Below, in pieces: positions 53,765 through 63,647 of a stretch of 64,000 bases of DNA (the stretch's first letter is position 1; each line of letters begins with the position of its first letter). Under the pieces are notes generated by a model that was not told where the DNA came from, ran no database searches, and saw only the letters and a program-made list of their open reading frames with translations. The position numbers and the translations under genes are program-made. The DNA comes from Sphingobacterium sp. (GTDB taxonomy: Bacteria; Bacteroidota; Bacteroidia; Sphingobacteriales; Sphingobacteriaceae), in the NCBI GenBank assembly GCA_031253985.1, contig JAIRVH010000185.1, positions 1-64,000 of the forward strand, given 5' to 3'.

Positions 53765-54910
53765 TTAATCCAGCAAAGACCAAGTCCGTCTGGTCTGTAC
53801 TTCCTGAACAACCTTTTGTTCGGCAACGACAATATTTTCACGTCGTTGACCAATATATTCCAGTGTTGCCAATTTACCCCATAAAGAAACCATCACATTC
53901 ATAAAATCAGTCACGCATTCCATTGCTTCAGCAATTTCAAAATGATCGTACCGCATTTCGATAAGGTTTGACAGGCGCTCTTCAAAATTACCCGGAGTTA
54001 CATCTTTCCATTCATAGAAATATTTCAGCATCTCTTCACGCTCAGCAGATTCCACCAGCCTCACCGCATTAAAAAACACATGAGCAAAGTCGGAAAAATA
54101 TTTTAAAAGATAAATGGGTGCTTTCTGCGGAAGAATAGAGCGGTACTCAAAGAAAGAGCTGGCCATATATTCTAAAATTCTTTCCGTGATCAGGCGGATA
54201 TTGAGTCCGAGTTCTGTGATCTTGGGTCTATTCACCGTCTTGTCCATAATCCGATATGCCGCTGATTGAAACTCGTTCAATGATCGGTAAAGGCTGTTAT
54301 GGAAGTCCATCAACTGTGGATGACTTTCGATATACACACTCGGCATGATATAATGTGGTACCAATACGGCCTCCTGACCTTCGTTTACAAGCTTGCCAAT
54401 AGGAATAAACGAACCGCTAACCTGCCGCTGCTGGACAGCAGACTTGCTCACGATATCAATAGTATATTCCTTTTTTACAAAAGGATAACGCAGTGGGGAT
54501 TCTTCGGGATTGGGTTCACCAAATGCTGACTTTTTAAATGAATGCACGTATAAAACCACATAATGTTCTCCAACAGATAGTTTGGATACGTCCATGAAAG
54601 CGCTGAAACTAGCCTCCACAGCTCCCTGTTGGTAAGCGATATTGATCCGGCTACCGTCGTTGGTCACCGCATTGCAGAAACGGACCTCGACTTCCAGATA
54701 ATTCGTATTTTTTTTAATAAGGGATATATCAAAAGAACGATCATAACCCGCAAAAGCCGGTAACAATCCAAAATTCGAATGATGGATCCCGACCGAGATA
54801 CTATCGCGGACAAGATCTTGCGTATATAGATCCGTGTGGACAAAATCACCACTGGAGAGCTTCATCCCGTCCACCCAATTGATACCTTCGTAATTTAATG
54901 GTTTTTGCAT
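53765..54910 (-). CDS. tssK: T6SS baseplate protein TssK
   Basis: A 381-residue protein matching Bacteroidota TssK: N-terminal INWVDGMKLSSGDF (family form WxxGMxLxxxHF), then a beta-rich head, the PRLTELGLNIRLITERI-like segment and a helical C-terminal part with LVESAEREEMLKYFYEW. In the machine, TssK trimers connect the baseplate wedge (TssE, F, G) to the membrane complex. It lies 10 bases after tssN in the same direction and closes the locus. Shorter than the approximately 440 residues of Proteobacterial TssK, as expected for subtype iii. Confidence 0.78.
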   Translation of the reverse strand: MQKPLNYEGINWVDGMKLSSGDFVHTDLYTQDLVRDSISVGIHHSNFGLLPAFAGYDRSFDISLIKKNTNYLEVEVRFCNAVTNDGSRINIAYQQGAVEASFSAFMDVSKLSVGEHYVVLYVHSFKKSAFGEPNPEESPLRYPFVKKEYTIDIVSKSAVQQRQVSGSFIPIGKLVNEGQEAVLVPHYIMPSVYIESHPQLMDFHNSLYRSLNEFQSAAYRIMDKTVNRPKITELGLNIRLITERILEYMASSFFEYRSILPQKAPIYLLKYFSDFAHVFFNAVRLVESAEREEMLKYFYEWKDVTPGNFEERLSNLIEMRYDHFEIAEAMECVTDFMNVMVSLWGKLATLEYIGQRRENIVVAEQKVVQEVQTRRTWSLLD

Positions 54911-54920
54911 AGCTTATGAG

Positions 54921-55778
54921 TTATCCTATAGTTTCTGAAACACGCTTGGCGTGTATGGTCATTTTCTCTGTAATCTGATTGCCTGAAATATCCGCGTCGG
55001 GATCTATGTAAACATTTCTTCTAAAAATAGATCTTTTCACGACAAATATCCAACGTTGGTGTTCGCCCTGCTCATCGACATACCGCACTGGCGTATTGGG
55101 AAATTTGGTATTATAATCTTCGATAAATTTCTGAAACCAAAGTCCAAAGTTCATCTTTTCCGGTGCCTTTACTTTCACGCGCAGCGGCTCTACATCTTTG
55201 CTGTCTTTGTACAACTCCAGTTCCAACACCAGGAGTTTATCAAAATCGAGATGATCCAGATTGATCTCCTCCGGAAATCGAGGATACTCCCAGACCCGAT
55301 GTATTTCCATTGGGATGGATAAGAGTGCAATATAGGTCCACCAAAAAAACATGGGTATCATGAAGATAAAAATACTGGTTGCAGCCCACCAGCCCAAACG
55401 AAATGGACTCATCCAGTCGAAAAATAGCTTATAAATATATAGTCCAAGTAAGAGCATGACAAACATGACGAAAAACACGAATAACTTTTTGTTTTCCAAT
55501 GTATTTAAATCCCACTTACTCAACAGATACACCCAAAGTACCCCGCATCCCAAGGCATACATCATGGTCATAAAATAGCCCCATGGCATGTAACCAAAGC
55601 CTAAAAAACCGAAAAAACCAGGCAAAGCCAAAGCCAGTCCACCCAGCAGGATCGAAATAATAAGCTTCTTGTTGCTAAGAAGGGAATTTTTCTTATTCCA
55701 GACCGATAATACAATCGTCGAAATAAATACTAATAAAGGTGCAAGTATGTACCTAAAAAAAACTGTTTGAACTTCCAT
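54921..55778 (-). CDS. tssN: T6SSiii membrane protein TssN
   Basis: A 285-residue membrane protein from the ATG of MEVQTVFF (the longer ORF start adds 21 residues and intrudes on the promoter region). Five or so membrane helices occupy the first 175 residues (ILAPLLVFISTIVLSV, LIISILLGGLALALPGFFGF, WGYFMTMMYALGCGVLWVYL, LFVFFVMFVMLLLGLYIY, ATSIFIFMIPMFFWWTY), followed by a soluble cytoplasmic domain of about 110 residues (IPMEIHRVWEYPRFPEEI). This layout is that of TssN, one of the proteins that in Bacteroidota T6SS take the place of TssJLM. It is divergent from tssG and followed by tssK. Confidence 0.75.
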   Translation of the reverse strand: MEVQTVFFRYILAPLLVFISTIVLSVWNKKNSLLSNKKLIISILLGGLALALPGFFGFLGFGYMPWGYFMTMMYALGCGVLWVYLLSKWDLNTLENKKLFVFFVMFVMLLLGLYIYKLFFDWMSPFRLGWWAATSIFIFMIPMFFWWTYIALLSIPMEIHRVWEYPRFPEEINLDHLDFDKLLVLELELYKDSKDVEPLRVKVKAPEKMNFGLWFQKFIEDYNTKFPNTPVRYVDEQGEHQRWIFVVKRSIFRRNVYIDPDADISGNQITEKMTIHAKRVSETIG

Positions 55779-55802
55779 TTCAGCTGTTGCACTATTCACA
55801 AA

Positions 55803-55810
55803 CAAATATA
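55803..55810 (-). promoter_or_regulatory. Possible -7 box of the tssN-tssK operon
   Basis: Read on the minus strand TATATTTG, a perfect TAnnTTTG, about 25 bases before the tssN start in the 117-base gap to the divergent tssG. No TTTG is found at the right spacing. Confidence 0.4.
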
Positions 55811-55895
55811 CTATCTTTAAATAAAATAATTTACAATACAAATCAGTAGTTGAAACAATCTACTGAGGTTAACTATTCAAGAAATAATTCTTTCA

Positions 55896-56846
55896 ATGAA
55901 AAAAAAGGACGGTTTATTTTCAAGCGGCACCACGGGCTCAGACATCAAGGCCAGCCAAAAGGCGGCTGATCTCATCCAGCATGGTGTAGATCCGGATCAT
56001 ATCATTTTTAACTGTGATGGTTCAAGCCGTCGCCCATTTTCTACAGAGATTCAGTCAATCAACACTTATCTATCAGAAACGAGTAATGAAGAATTTGTGC
56101 GTATCAACATGAACCGCGAGGGTTTCTATGATATGCTCCCAGAAGGGCTCTTCCACTCACTTCATGCTGGCAGTGAAATCCTCGACGAAGATGTCATGAT
56201 CCAGGATGTTCGCAACAAACGGCGTCAGGAGCAAAATGCCCGCAAGTTCTTCGCTCCATTTGAAAATGAGCTATTTCATTTGCGCACCCAATTGGACCAA
56301 TATGAAAGCCGTCTTGATATGCAGACCAGCTTTCAGGACATGAGTAATCTGCTGCTCTCCAATTTCCCCGAATTACACCGGCTCAGCCCACGCCAACGGG
56401 TCATCTGGATGCATTTTATTCCAGAAATTCAGAGCCATAAAAACGACATCACTTATGCCCAACAGCTGTTACGCAATCTCCTGAATATCCCGATTGAAAT
56501 CAAGCAATTGACACATGACCGCAAAATCGACTGGCAAGAAATTGGCTTACCACCAAGTACATTGGGCAACTGTCAACTCGGAGTCGACAGCTTGACGAAC
56601 ATGGCCTATGAACTCAATGAAGCTTATCTTGCCATTACAATAGGCCCATCCTATCCTCAACTTTTAAAGAACTATCTTCCCAATTCCAAAGACGAATATA
56701 TTATTCATCTGGTACTGGATCACCTATTCCCCGCTCATTTAAACAGACACCTTCGTTATGAACTTCTACCGGAGGTGAAACACAGCTATTTAAGCGACGA
56801 TCAGCATAAAAACCATACGGTATTGGGGCATACCTCTTATCTCTAA
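55896..56846 (+). CDS. tssG: T6SS baseplate protein TssG (on the opposite strand to the rest)
   Basis: A 316-residue protein. The N-terminal third is helical (KAADLIQHGVDPDHIIFNCDG). The C-terminal part shows the TssG signature: LGNCQLGVDSLTNMAYELNEAYLAITIGPSYPQLLKNYLP (family form LG...LG......F.I..GP......LP). In the machine TssG joins two TssF copies and TssK2-3 in the wedge. Here it is the only plus-strand gene in the locus, tail to tail with tssF (16 bases apart) and head to head with tssN. The family call is moderate because the N-terminus is divergent. Confidence 0.68.
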   Translation: MKKKDGLFSSGTTGSDIKASQKAADLIQHGVDPDHIIFNCDGSSRRPFSTEIQSINTYLSETSNEEFVRINMNREGFYDMLPEGLFHSLHAGSEILDEDVMIQDVRNKRRQEQNARKFFAPFENELFHLRTQLDQYESRLDMQTSFQDMSNLLLSNFPELHRLSPRQRVIWMHFIPEIQSHKNDITYAQQLLRNLLNIPIEIKQLTHDRKIDWQEIGLPPSTLGNCQLGVDSLTNMAYELNEAYLAITIGPSYPQLLKNYLPNSKDEYIIHLVLDHLFPAHLNRHLRYELLPEVKHSYLSDDQHKNHTVLGHTSYL

Positions 56847-56862
56847 GTTCTCCCCAAACGCA

Positions 56863-58722
56863 CTAACCGGCCTTGACAAGCAAGCGATAGTGCACCTCCA
56901 TACTGCTGCGTACCTGGAGCTTGCTCAATACTTGCTCCAACAATTCATCCCATTCGGAGTTTTCCAGCTCAAAAGTCGCGTTTGGCTCCACATAAATATC
57001 GGTAGTCTTTTGAAATCCTTTTCTCGGATCAGTATCCATCATCACGCCTGGCTTTATTTCAATACGTTTAACAACCTGGCCAAGTTCAAGTTTAATAAAA
57101 TTAATGATATCATTCTTGCTGACGATACGATCGCCTGTAGTCACGTTGTATTTGAAAGCCTGTAAGCTATCCCTTCTATTCAGTCGGGAACGCCCACCTT
57201 TGCTGTTGGTCAAGAAGACAAGTTGTTCATAATTTTTCACTGCTCCCACCTGAATCTGCAAGGGTGTACCTACACCTATCCCATTGGCCAGCTCTGCATG
57301 TGTCATCCACATTTTTGTAAACAGAAGGTCGCCATCGTTTTTTGGATTCATGACAATATACTGTTTAAAATCATTCTGCCTGAGATGCAAGGCTTTTCCT
57401 TTCTGTTGTATCATCGCTAAGTTTTTATCTAACTCACGCAATATAGCGTTCAAAAAATCAGCGTTATAAGATGCAAAAGCAGCCTTCTCATCCCGTATCA
57501 GTTCAAACAGATAATCCAGTAGATCTTTCGCGGTGCGGTTGTCCAGCCGCTCGACCCCACCTTGTCGTACGGTATAAAAGCCTGCTTCGGCATGTACACC
57601 TGATCTGTTGTAGGGCACCTCACTATATTTTTCACCCTCTTGGTCTACAACCTCCTCTACTGTGAGCAATTGTTCAAGTTGGGCTGTCTCAATACCGACG
57701 ATATTTTTGAGGGCTTTAACCCGGTGTTTGCCTTCCACCAAGCGCTTATTGACGACTGGAAAGGCATTGATCTGCACATGCAGTTCATCGAGCAACTGGA
57801 TTGGCATTGAGGTCGGCATATCAATTCTGATCCAGTCCAGGTGTTGATCCAGTCTATCTGTCATCTGTTGTTCAAAATGAGCTACAACCCCTTCCGGCAA
57901 GGGTGGCTTTTCCATAAAACATTCCTCAGCGAGGTTATCGTCCAGTGTCAGGAAATGCTGCTGATAGTAACCTTCTATATCCTGGCTCAGGTTGAAGAGG
58001 TAATTTTTACGGTCAAACAGCTCATCCACTAAACGCTCATTGGGTTTTAAAAACCTATTCTGATGATGTTTTATGGGAACTCCATTCAGATGCCACTTAC
58101 CAAGGTTTAACACTTTGTACATTTCCCGGTTGACCTGATAGTTTCCCCAGTCAAAATAAAAATTGAGTCCCTCAAAAGCCTTCTTCCGATCTTCCTCCAT
58201 ACATTTTACACCGAGGTAGATCGCATGCTGGGTGTTGATATGAATTGATTTTCCCAGCGATCGCTTCACATTAGGCTGTACCTCGTATAACTGCCTTGGT
58301 GTAGCTATGTAACGAATCTTTCCATAAAAGAGATTTACTTTTTCCAGGCTGGAAAAATTCATTTCTACCATTTTTTCTTCCTTGGATGTTCCTACCGCTG
58401 CGATTTTCTTCTTCATGTTCAGATGAAGGTAAGGACTCACATTAACCTCAGATTCACTAGGTTGATAAAGCAAAATGGCATGAGCTGGAAGAGGTGCCAC
58501 CAAATAATCTGGCGCTAACAATCGGCCGATCTTATCAAAGATCCGGTTTTCAAAATCACGTACATCATTGGACACCTGAAAAATCTCACTGCTCAGCACC
58601 TCCATAAGTAAAAGAACCACCGGATCAAAATCGAAGACCTTTTGGATCCCCCAAAGTTCCTGTGCTTTCTTTATGATCCTGTTTCTAATCTCTTCTTTAC
58701 TGGAATAAAAAATATCGTTCAT
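56863..58722 (-). CDS. tssF: T6SS baseplate protein TssF
   Basis: A 619-residue protein of the TssF/VasA family. The N-terminus is typical: RNRIIKKAQELWG, FDPVVLLLMEVLSSEIFQVSNDVRDFENRIFDKIGRLLAPDYL, then PLPAHAILLYQP, where the family has a conserved hydrophobic proline-rich strand. Later blocks include QIQVGAVKNYEQLVFLTNSKGGRS and GDRIVSKNDIINFIKLELGQ. TssF pairs lie at the core of the wedge. It begins 14 bases after tssE and is in the same operon as tssB, C and E. Confidence 0.83.
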   Translation of the reverse strand: MNDIFYSSKEEIRNRIIKKAQELWGIQKVFDFDPVVLLLMEVLSSEIFQVSNDVRDFENRIFDKIGRLLAPDYLVAPLPAHAILLYQPSESEVNVSPYLHLNMKKKIAAVGTSKEEKMVEMNFSSLEKVNLFYGKIRYIATPRQLYEVQPNVKRSLGKSIHINTQHAIYLGVKCMEEDRKKAFEGLNFYFDWGNYQVNREMYKVLNLGKWHLNGVPIKHHQNRFLKPNERLVDELFDRKNYLFNLSQDIEGYYQQHFLTLDDNLAEECFMEKPPLPEGVVAHFEQQMTDRLDQHLDWIRIDMPTSMPIQLLDELHVQINAFPVVNKRLVEGKHRVKALKNIVGIETAQLEQLLTVEEVVDQEGEKYSEVPYNRSGVHAEAGFYTVRQGGVERLDNRTAKDLLDYLFELIRDEKAAFASYNADFLNAILRELDKNLAMIQQKGKALHLRQNDFKQYIVMNPKNDGDLLFTKMWMTHAELANGIGVGTPLQIQVGAVKNYEQLVFLTNSKGGRSRLNRRDSLQAFKYNVTTGDRIVSKNDIINFIKLELGQVVKRIEIKPGVMMDTDPRKGFQKTTDIYVEPNATFELENSEWDELLEQVLSKLQVRSSMEVHYRLLVKAG

Positions 58723-58736
58723 CTCTATATCGCTCG

Positions 58737-59168
58737 TTATTTCGATAATGGGCTCAAAAATAATGAAGTACTGAATGCATATCGTTCACCGGTTTCCACC
58801 ATTTTCCCCTCCACATAAATCATTACCTTCTTCTTAATCTCAGCCACCTTACGCTTTGGAAAAAATGTCTCCACTTCAGAAATATTTACCTTGACAACTA
58901 CCTGCGTTATACGCCATTCGTAACGCGTAATGGAATCCAACAGAGACTTTCTGAACTTTTCTTCCCAAAGACTCTCACTGACGATCAATTCAAAATCCAG
59001 GTCCCAAATGGCACAGCCAAAATCTCTATTGAAGCGGTGTTCCCCCTTGCGTGTAAATATGATCAGCTCCAGATAATTCGAAATGGATTTACCCAGATCT
59101 GACTCTTTGAGCCGCTGATTTTCCACCGGAAGGTTCAGCTGCAATGGCTTATCTAGGTAAAATTCCAT
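58737..59168 (-). CDS. tssE: T6SS baseplate protein TssE (gp25-like)
   Basis: A 143-residue gp25/TssE-type protein. The conserved lysozyme-like baseplate motif is seen as GEHRFNRDFGCAIWDLDFE, preceded by an N-terminal SISNYLELIIFTRKG strand, and the C-terminal beta part RITQVVVKVNISEVE. In phage and T6SS alike, gp25 links the wedge to the sheath. It lies between tssC and tssF with gaps of 10 and 14 bases. Confidence 0.82.
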   Translation of the reverse strand: MEFYLDKPLQLNLPVENQRLKESDLGKSISNYLELIIFTRKGEHRFNRDFGCAIWDLDFELIVSESLWEEKFRKSLLDSITRYEWRITQVVVKVNISEVETFFPKRKVAEIKKKVMIYVEGKMVETGERYAFSTSLFLSPLSK

Positions 59169-59178
59169 CCTTACTCAA

Positions 59179-60564
59179 TTATTGCTGATTATATTCACTC
59201 GCCCACGTGGTGCTTTCATCTTCTCCTTTGTATCCATCCAATTTTACCATAAAACTTTTAGCCGGGAAAAATGGGGTAATGTGGATATCGAGATGAATTT
59301 TATCTTTCTGTTGATCGTCGCGCTCAAAACGCATGATTTTAAAGCGCTCGATTAATCTGTCCGGCCCCTGAATACTGTCCAAAAACTTGACAATCTGCGC
59401 CCGCAGATCTTTTTCCGTTTTGGTCGTCCAGTTTTCGAAAGCTCTGCGGTTTAGAAAATCGAAGAGTACTTTGGTCACATAGTCGAATACACGAACCACA
59501 GAATAAGTCTGCAAACCGATATTATCACCGTTAAATAAAGTTTTGGCAGAGAATGCCATTACTTTTCCGTATTCATTAACCATCGGCACCAAACCTATAC
59601 GTTCAAGATGCGATATTTCACTTTTCTTTAGATCAAATTTAACGCCGTCTACTTCATTGATTGTACCGTGTTTCTTTCCAGCAGTCACCTGTGACATGAG
59701 TGTGTAATACATCTTGCCTGCCAATGCCGCGGATCCCGGTACAGTAAGGTCTTCCTCCTCGCCTACGGTAACATTTTTTTCGCGGCCGATCAACCAGTTG
59801 GTGGTCATGATGACATTGGATTTGTACGCTTCAGCACTGGTATAATTACCAGAAGTAAATAAGTCGATAACGTCATCCGGTTGCTCCAGATCCGCAAAAT
59901 CCGTAACCAGCATGGCTTTATTGGCATTGGCAATTTTTGCCCAGCGGTCTAACACTTTGTTTGAACCCAAGTAGCCCGGAAGGACCAATAAAGAATAGTT
60001 GTCGCGCAGGTCGAGCCGGTCGTAATTTTGTTTGAATTCCTCAGACACATACTCGATAAACCTAGGATTGTCAAGGTCTGTCAGCTGATCCATGCTGGCA
60101 TTCATGACGACCACATTGTCCACCTTGTCGGCCTCTGTATTCTTATAAAATAAGTGGACCGAGCGGTAAGATTGCTCAAGCTCACGGGTCGCTTCCAGAG
60201 CCGTTCCCAAATTGCGGTTTAGCGTTTCCTCGGCAACCTTCAACTTTTCGGCGCTTTTATCTACCATTGCAGCGACAGAATCCGAATTTTCCAGCAGGTC
60301 TACCCAGAGTTCCATCTTCTTTTTGAGCTGTTCCCGTTCTTTCTTCTTTTGGTCATCGCTTAAAAAAATCTGTTTCCGCGCCTTGCGTTCCGGATTTAGA
60401 TTTTGGATGCCATCAACCGAGGCTTCCAACAGATCAAATCCCCCGACACGTACCAGTTTATCTAAACTTTCCTGCAAGCTTTCCTTAGCCGCTCTATCTT
60501 TTACTTCTTTATATCCGGCTGCGCTGCCCGCCTGTGCCGCTTTTTCTTCTTGTGTATTTGCCAT
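59179..60564 (-). CDS. tssC: T6SS sheath protein TssC (DUF5458 type)
   Basis: A 461-residue large sheath subunit of the form long annotated DUF5458 in Bacteroidota. Visible: a charged helical N-terminus (KARKQIFLSDDQKKKEREQ), SYRSVHLFYKNTEADKVDNVVVMNASMDQL, LVLPGYLGSNKVLDRWAKIANANKAMLVTDF, and a helical C-part with FDYVTKVLFDFLNRRAFENW and the ending LDIHITPFFPAKSFMVKLDG. It forms the contractile sheath with TssB, whose gene ends five bases upstream. Confidence 0.88.
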   Translation of the reverse strand: MANTQEEKAAQAGSAAGYKEVKDRAAKESLQESLDKLVRVGGFDLLEASVDGIQNLNPERKARKQIFLSDDQKKKEREQLKKKMELWVDLLENSDSVAAMVDKSAEKLKVAEETLNRNLGTALEATRELEQSYRSVHLFYKNTEADKVDNVVVMNASMDQLTDLDNPRFIEYVSEEFKQNYDRLDLRDNYSLLVLPGYLGSNKVLDRWAKIANANKAMLVTDFADLEQPDDVIDLFTSGNYTSAEAYKSNVIMTTNWLIGREKNVTVGEEEDLTVPGSAALAGKMYYTLMSQVTAGKKHGTINEVDGVKFDLKKSEISHLERIGLVPMVNEYGKVMAFSAKTLFNGDNIGLQTYSVVRVFDYVTKVLFDFLNRRAFENWTTKTEKDLRAQIVKFLDSIQGPDRLIERFKIMRFERDDQQKDKIHLDIHITPFFPAKSFMVKLDGYKGEDESTTWASEYNQQ

Positions 60565-60569
60565 GGGTC

Positions 60570-61016
60570 CTATTTATTAGCTTCTAATTCAGCGATAAAA
60601 TTCTTCAGCACATTGATAAACGCAGCTTTGGTCTCTGCATTTTCAATAGCAGATTTCAAGGTTTTATTTGATTTCAGTTGTTTAATCACACTTGCAGACA
60701 GATCTTTTTGTACACTTAGATTAGACAAAAAGTCACTTTGCATCGTGAGGTTTTTAGCTGAAAAATCACCAAGGTTCTGAAATTTTAGTTCCTCATGGAC
60801 GCTGCTACCATCTTCATCCTCAAAAGCCACTCCCACACTTGGCTTGAAATGAGCAAATACATCTTCTACTTTTTTCAGGCCTTCGACCTTTTCCGGACGT
60901 AAAGGCTCGTTATCTGTCAGTTTCTGAATAAACATCGTTTTATTGAACGAGATGTCAACAATGGATTCCGAGGTCTCTACTTTTCTTTCGTTTCCACCAA
61001 TTTCGTACTCAAACAT
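60570..61016 (-). CDS. tssB: T6SS sheath protein TssB
   Basis: A 148-residue small sheath subunit. The sequence starts MFEYEIGGNERKVE and contains EKVEGLKKVEDVFAHFKPSVGVAFEDEDG and LGDFSAKNLTMQSDFLSNLSVQKDL, matching the Bacteroidota TssB form. It precedes tssC by five bases, the invariant TssB-TssC order. A gap of 123 bases separates it from clpV, long enough for its own promoter, though no TAnnTTTG box was found. Confidence 0.87.
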   Translation of the reverse strand: MFEYEIGGNERKVETSESIVDISFNKTMFIQKLTDNEPLRPEKVEGLKKVEDVFAHFKPSVGVAFEDEDGSSVHEELKFQNLGDFSAKNLTMQSDFLSNLSVQKDLSASVIKQLKSNKTLKSAIENAETKAAFINVLKNFIAELEANK

Positions 61017-61139
61017 ATATCTAAAAATTAAGTTTATACTCTAATTAACTTATCCTATTTTCCTTACAATATACTAAAATATTTCCAAATAGCCGTTGAA
61101 TACAGCCCGCTAGTACACTGTATTAAAACAACATACATT

Positions 61140-63647
61140 CTATTTCTGTTTTATATCCCATAGTAGGTTTTCCTGGTCTGCGTTCCAATCGACCGTCAAT
61201 ACATCCCCCTTTTTAAGGTCTCCGGCAATTAGCATTTTTGAAATCGGCCGGCGCAGTTCATTTCGAATACCTGCTGCCAGCTGCCGGGCACCGTATTTTG
61301 GCGTGAAGCCTTTCAGTGCAATCGCTTTCTTGGCGTCCTCGGTCAGGAAAAGATCCACCCCCTGCTTTTCTAGCAACTGAATCAGCTGCTGGAGCTGAAT
61401 GTCAAAGATCTTCACCACGTTTTCTTCGGAAATCGGTGCGAAGGGAACAATTTCCGCAATACGGGCTAAAAATTCGGGCCTGAAATGGGCAGTCATGACT
61501 TCCATCAGTTGATTATGCGTCGGGAAGCCCTTACCCGCATCAATTTGTCCGGCAATCCATTCACTCCCGATATTAGAAGTAAATAAAATCAAGGAGTTGC
61601 TAAAATCACCCGCTTTTCCCAAGCGGTCGTGCATTATCCCTTCGTCCAAAATTTGTAGGAACGTGTCGAATACGGAAGGATGCGCTTTCTCGATCTCGTC
61701 AAACAGCAGTACAGTGTAAGGCTGCTGTCTAATTTTATTGACCAATAGTCCGCCCTCTTCGTAGCCTACATATCCGGGAGGCGCACCGTACAAAAGTGCT
61801 GCACTGTGTTCCTCCTTGAATTCCGACATATCAAAACGGATCATTGCTTTCTCGTCATTAAACAGAAATTCGGCGATCGATTTGGCGAGCTCCGTTTTCC
61901 CCGTACCCGTAGGTCCCAAAAGAAAAAATGACCCGATGGGCTGTCCCTTTTTATTTAAGCCACTTCTTGATTCCAATATTGCATCGGCGACAGCTTTTAC
62001 AGCCTGATCCTGGCCCACTACCCGTTTTTGAAGGTGACTCTCGATCTGCATCAATTTCTCTTTTTCTCCTGCCTGCAGTTTTCCCATTGGAATTCCAGTT
62101 TTATGCGCCATGACAGCAACAACGTCCTGTGTAGTAAGGGCCTCCGACAGCTGGCCTGCCTGCTCTTTTAGCACTGGGATAATGCGTACCAAAAAATCGG
62201 CGTATTGTTCAGCAAACTCAAATTCTTCATAGCGGTCTTCCTCACTTAATAAGCCTAGCAGAATCGGACTTAGTTTATTAAAAAAAGCTTCTGTAAGCCA
62301 CCTGTATGCATTGAACAGGTCCATTTCACTGTGTTGCTGCTGTGCTGCTTTTAGGCGCTGAAATTCCTCGTCAGCTTTTTCAAGGATGGCTAAAGAGCCA
62401 CTATGAGCTAGCTTTAGCGCGGCCATACTACGGTCCATCAGGTCGAAGGCCGAATCTGGCAGATGCCTATCCTTCATATACCTTTTTGACAGCGAAACGA
62501 TTATCGGAAGAGCCGCTGGGTCCAGTTTCAATCCGTGGTGCTGCTCGTATTTATCCAGCACCTTTTCAAGCATCTTAACCGCTCTTTCCTCCGAAGGTTC
62601 CGTGATTTGCAGCAGTTCAAAACGTCTACTGAATGCTTGTTCAGGTTCAATAATCTTTCGATACTCTTCAAGTGTCGTGGCCCCTATAACCGTAATCTCA
62701 CCCCTGGTCAATTCGGGTTTGAGTAAATTTCCCGCCCCCGAACCAATCGGTCCTTTGCTATCTAAAAGTGTATGTATTTCATCAATAAATAAAATTGCCT
62801 TATCAAAGCCTTTGATTTCGGCAATAATTTTCTTCAGTCGGTCTTCAATTTCACCCTTGTAACTAGCGCCTGCTATCAGGGCTCCGAGGTCAAGTTCAAA
62901 TAACTGCGCCGCCTTGAGCTGCTCCGGCACGTCACCATTGACAATATCGATGGCAAAACCGTCTACTAACGCCGTCTTACCCACACCTGCTTCCCCCGCG
63001 ATAATGACGTTGGGCTTGTTGCGCCGACAGAGAATTTCGAGCATCATCCGTATTTCGCGATCGCGGCCCACGATTGGATCTGCCTTTCCCTCGCGCACAA
63101 GCTGCAGCCGATCAATACAATACTGATGCAGTGCATTTTTTATTCCGCTTTGCTCACCGGTCTGGCCGATGTGGGTTTCAGCACTCCCCGATACAGCCTG
63201 CTTAATCTGATTTTGATCAATATACAGGTCATATATCTCTTTCTCTTTGATCGGAAAGGATTTTAACTGATTGACATCAAAAGCAATGCCCGCCTTGGCT
63301 ATTGCGGCCAATAGGCATATGGGTGTAATGAGATCCAAGCCCAATTTAATCCGTACGAGATCCGCCTCGTCCAATAACCGGATGACAGCTTCATTTCCTT
63401 TGATTTCTTCGGCCGGCAGGAGGTTTCTTGATCGCTCCAGCTCATCCATACGTACTTCGGCCCATTCGGCGATATATTGGTCATCCTTTTGGATCGACTG
63501 CACAAATTGTCGTAAGCCCACATCTTTATGCATCAGGGCTTTTAATAGATGTGCGGGGCCAAACTGGCTCTGATGGTATTCCTCAGCCAGGGCCTGCGCA
63601 ATATGAATTGCTAATTTGACCGATTCACTGAAATTACTGACCGTCAT
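61140..63647 (-). CDS. clpV: T6SS sheath-recycling ATPase ClpV/TssH
   Basis: An 835-residue Clp-type AAA+ ATPase. N-domain (1-150) of ClpB/ClpV type; first AAA+ module with Walker A GEAGVGKT (218-225) and Walker B ILFIDEIH; a middle domain shorter than that of ClpB; second AAA+ module with Walker A GPTGTGKTE (around 570), LFDEIEKAHPSVFD and the sensor GARQLAAGIRNELRR. The shortened coiled-coil middle domain and the T6SS context favour ClpV (sheath disassembly) over ClpB. Its ATG overlaps the stop of the preceding gene by four bases (ATGA), and it precedes tssB. Confidence 0.87.
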   Translation of the reverse strand: MTVSNFSESVKLAIHIAQALAEEYHQSQFGPAHLLKALMHKDVGLRQFVQSIQKDDQYIAEWAEVRMDELERSRNLLPAEEIKGNEAVIRLLDEADLVRIKLGLDLITPICLLAAIAKAGIAFDVNQLKSFPIKEKEIYDLYIDQNQIKQAVSGSAETHIGQTGEQSGIKNALHQYCIDRLQLVREGKADPIVGRDREIRMMLEILCRRNKPNVIIAGEAGVGKTALVDGFAIDIVNGDVPEQLKAAQLFELDLGALIAGASYKGEIEDRLKKIIAEIKGFDKAILFIDEIHTLLDSKGPIGSGAGNLLKPELTRGEITVIGATTLEEYRKIIEPEQAFSRRFELLQITEPSEERAVKMLEKVLDKYEQHHGLKLDPAALPIIVSLSKRYMKDRHLPDSAFDLMDRSMAALKLAHSGSLAILEKADEEFQRLKAAQQQHSEMDLFNAYRWLTEAFFNKLSPILLGLLSEEDRYEEFEFAEQYADFLVRIIPVLKEQAGQLSEALTTQDVVAVMAHKTGIPMGKLQAGEKEKLMQIESHLQKRVVGQDQAVKAVADAILESRSGLNKKGQPIGSFFLLGPTGTGKTELAKSIAEFLFNDEKAMIRFDMSEFKEEHSAALLYGAPPGYVGYEEGGLLVNKIRQQPYTVLLFDEIEKAHPSVFDTFLQILDEGIMHDRLGKAGDFSNSLILFTSNIGSEWIAGQIDAGKGFPTHNQLMEVMTAHFRPEFLARIAEIVPFAPISEENVVKIFDIQLQQLIQLLEKQGVDLFLTEDAKKAIALKGFTPKYGARQLAAGIRNELRRPISKMLIAGDLKKGDVLTVDWNADQENLLWDIKQK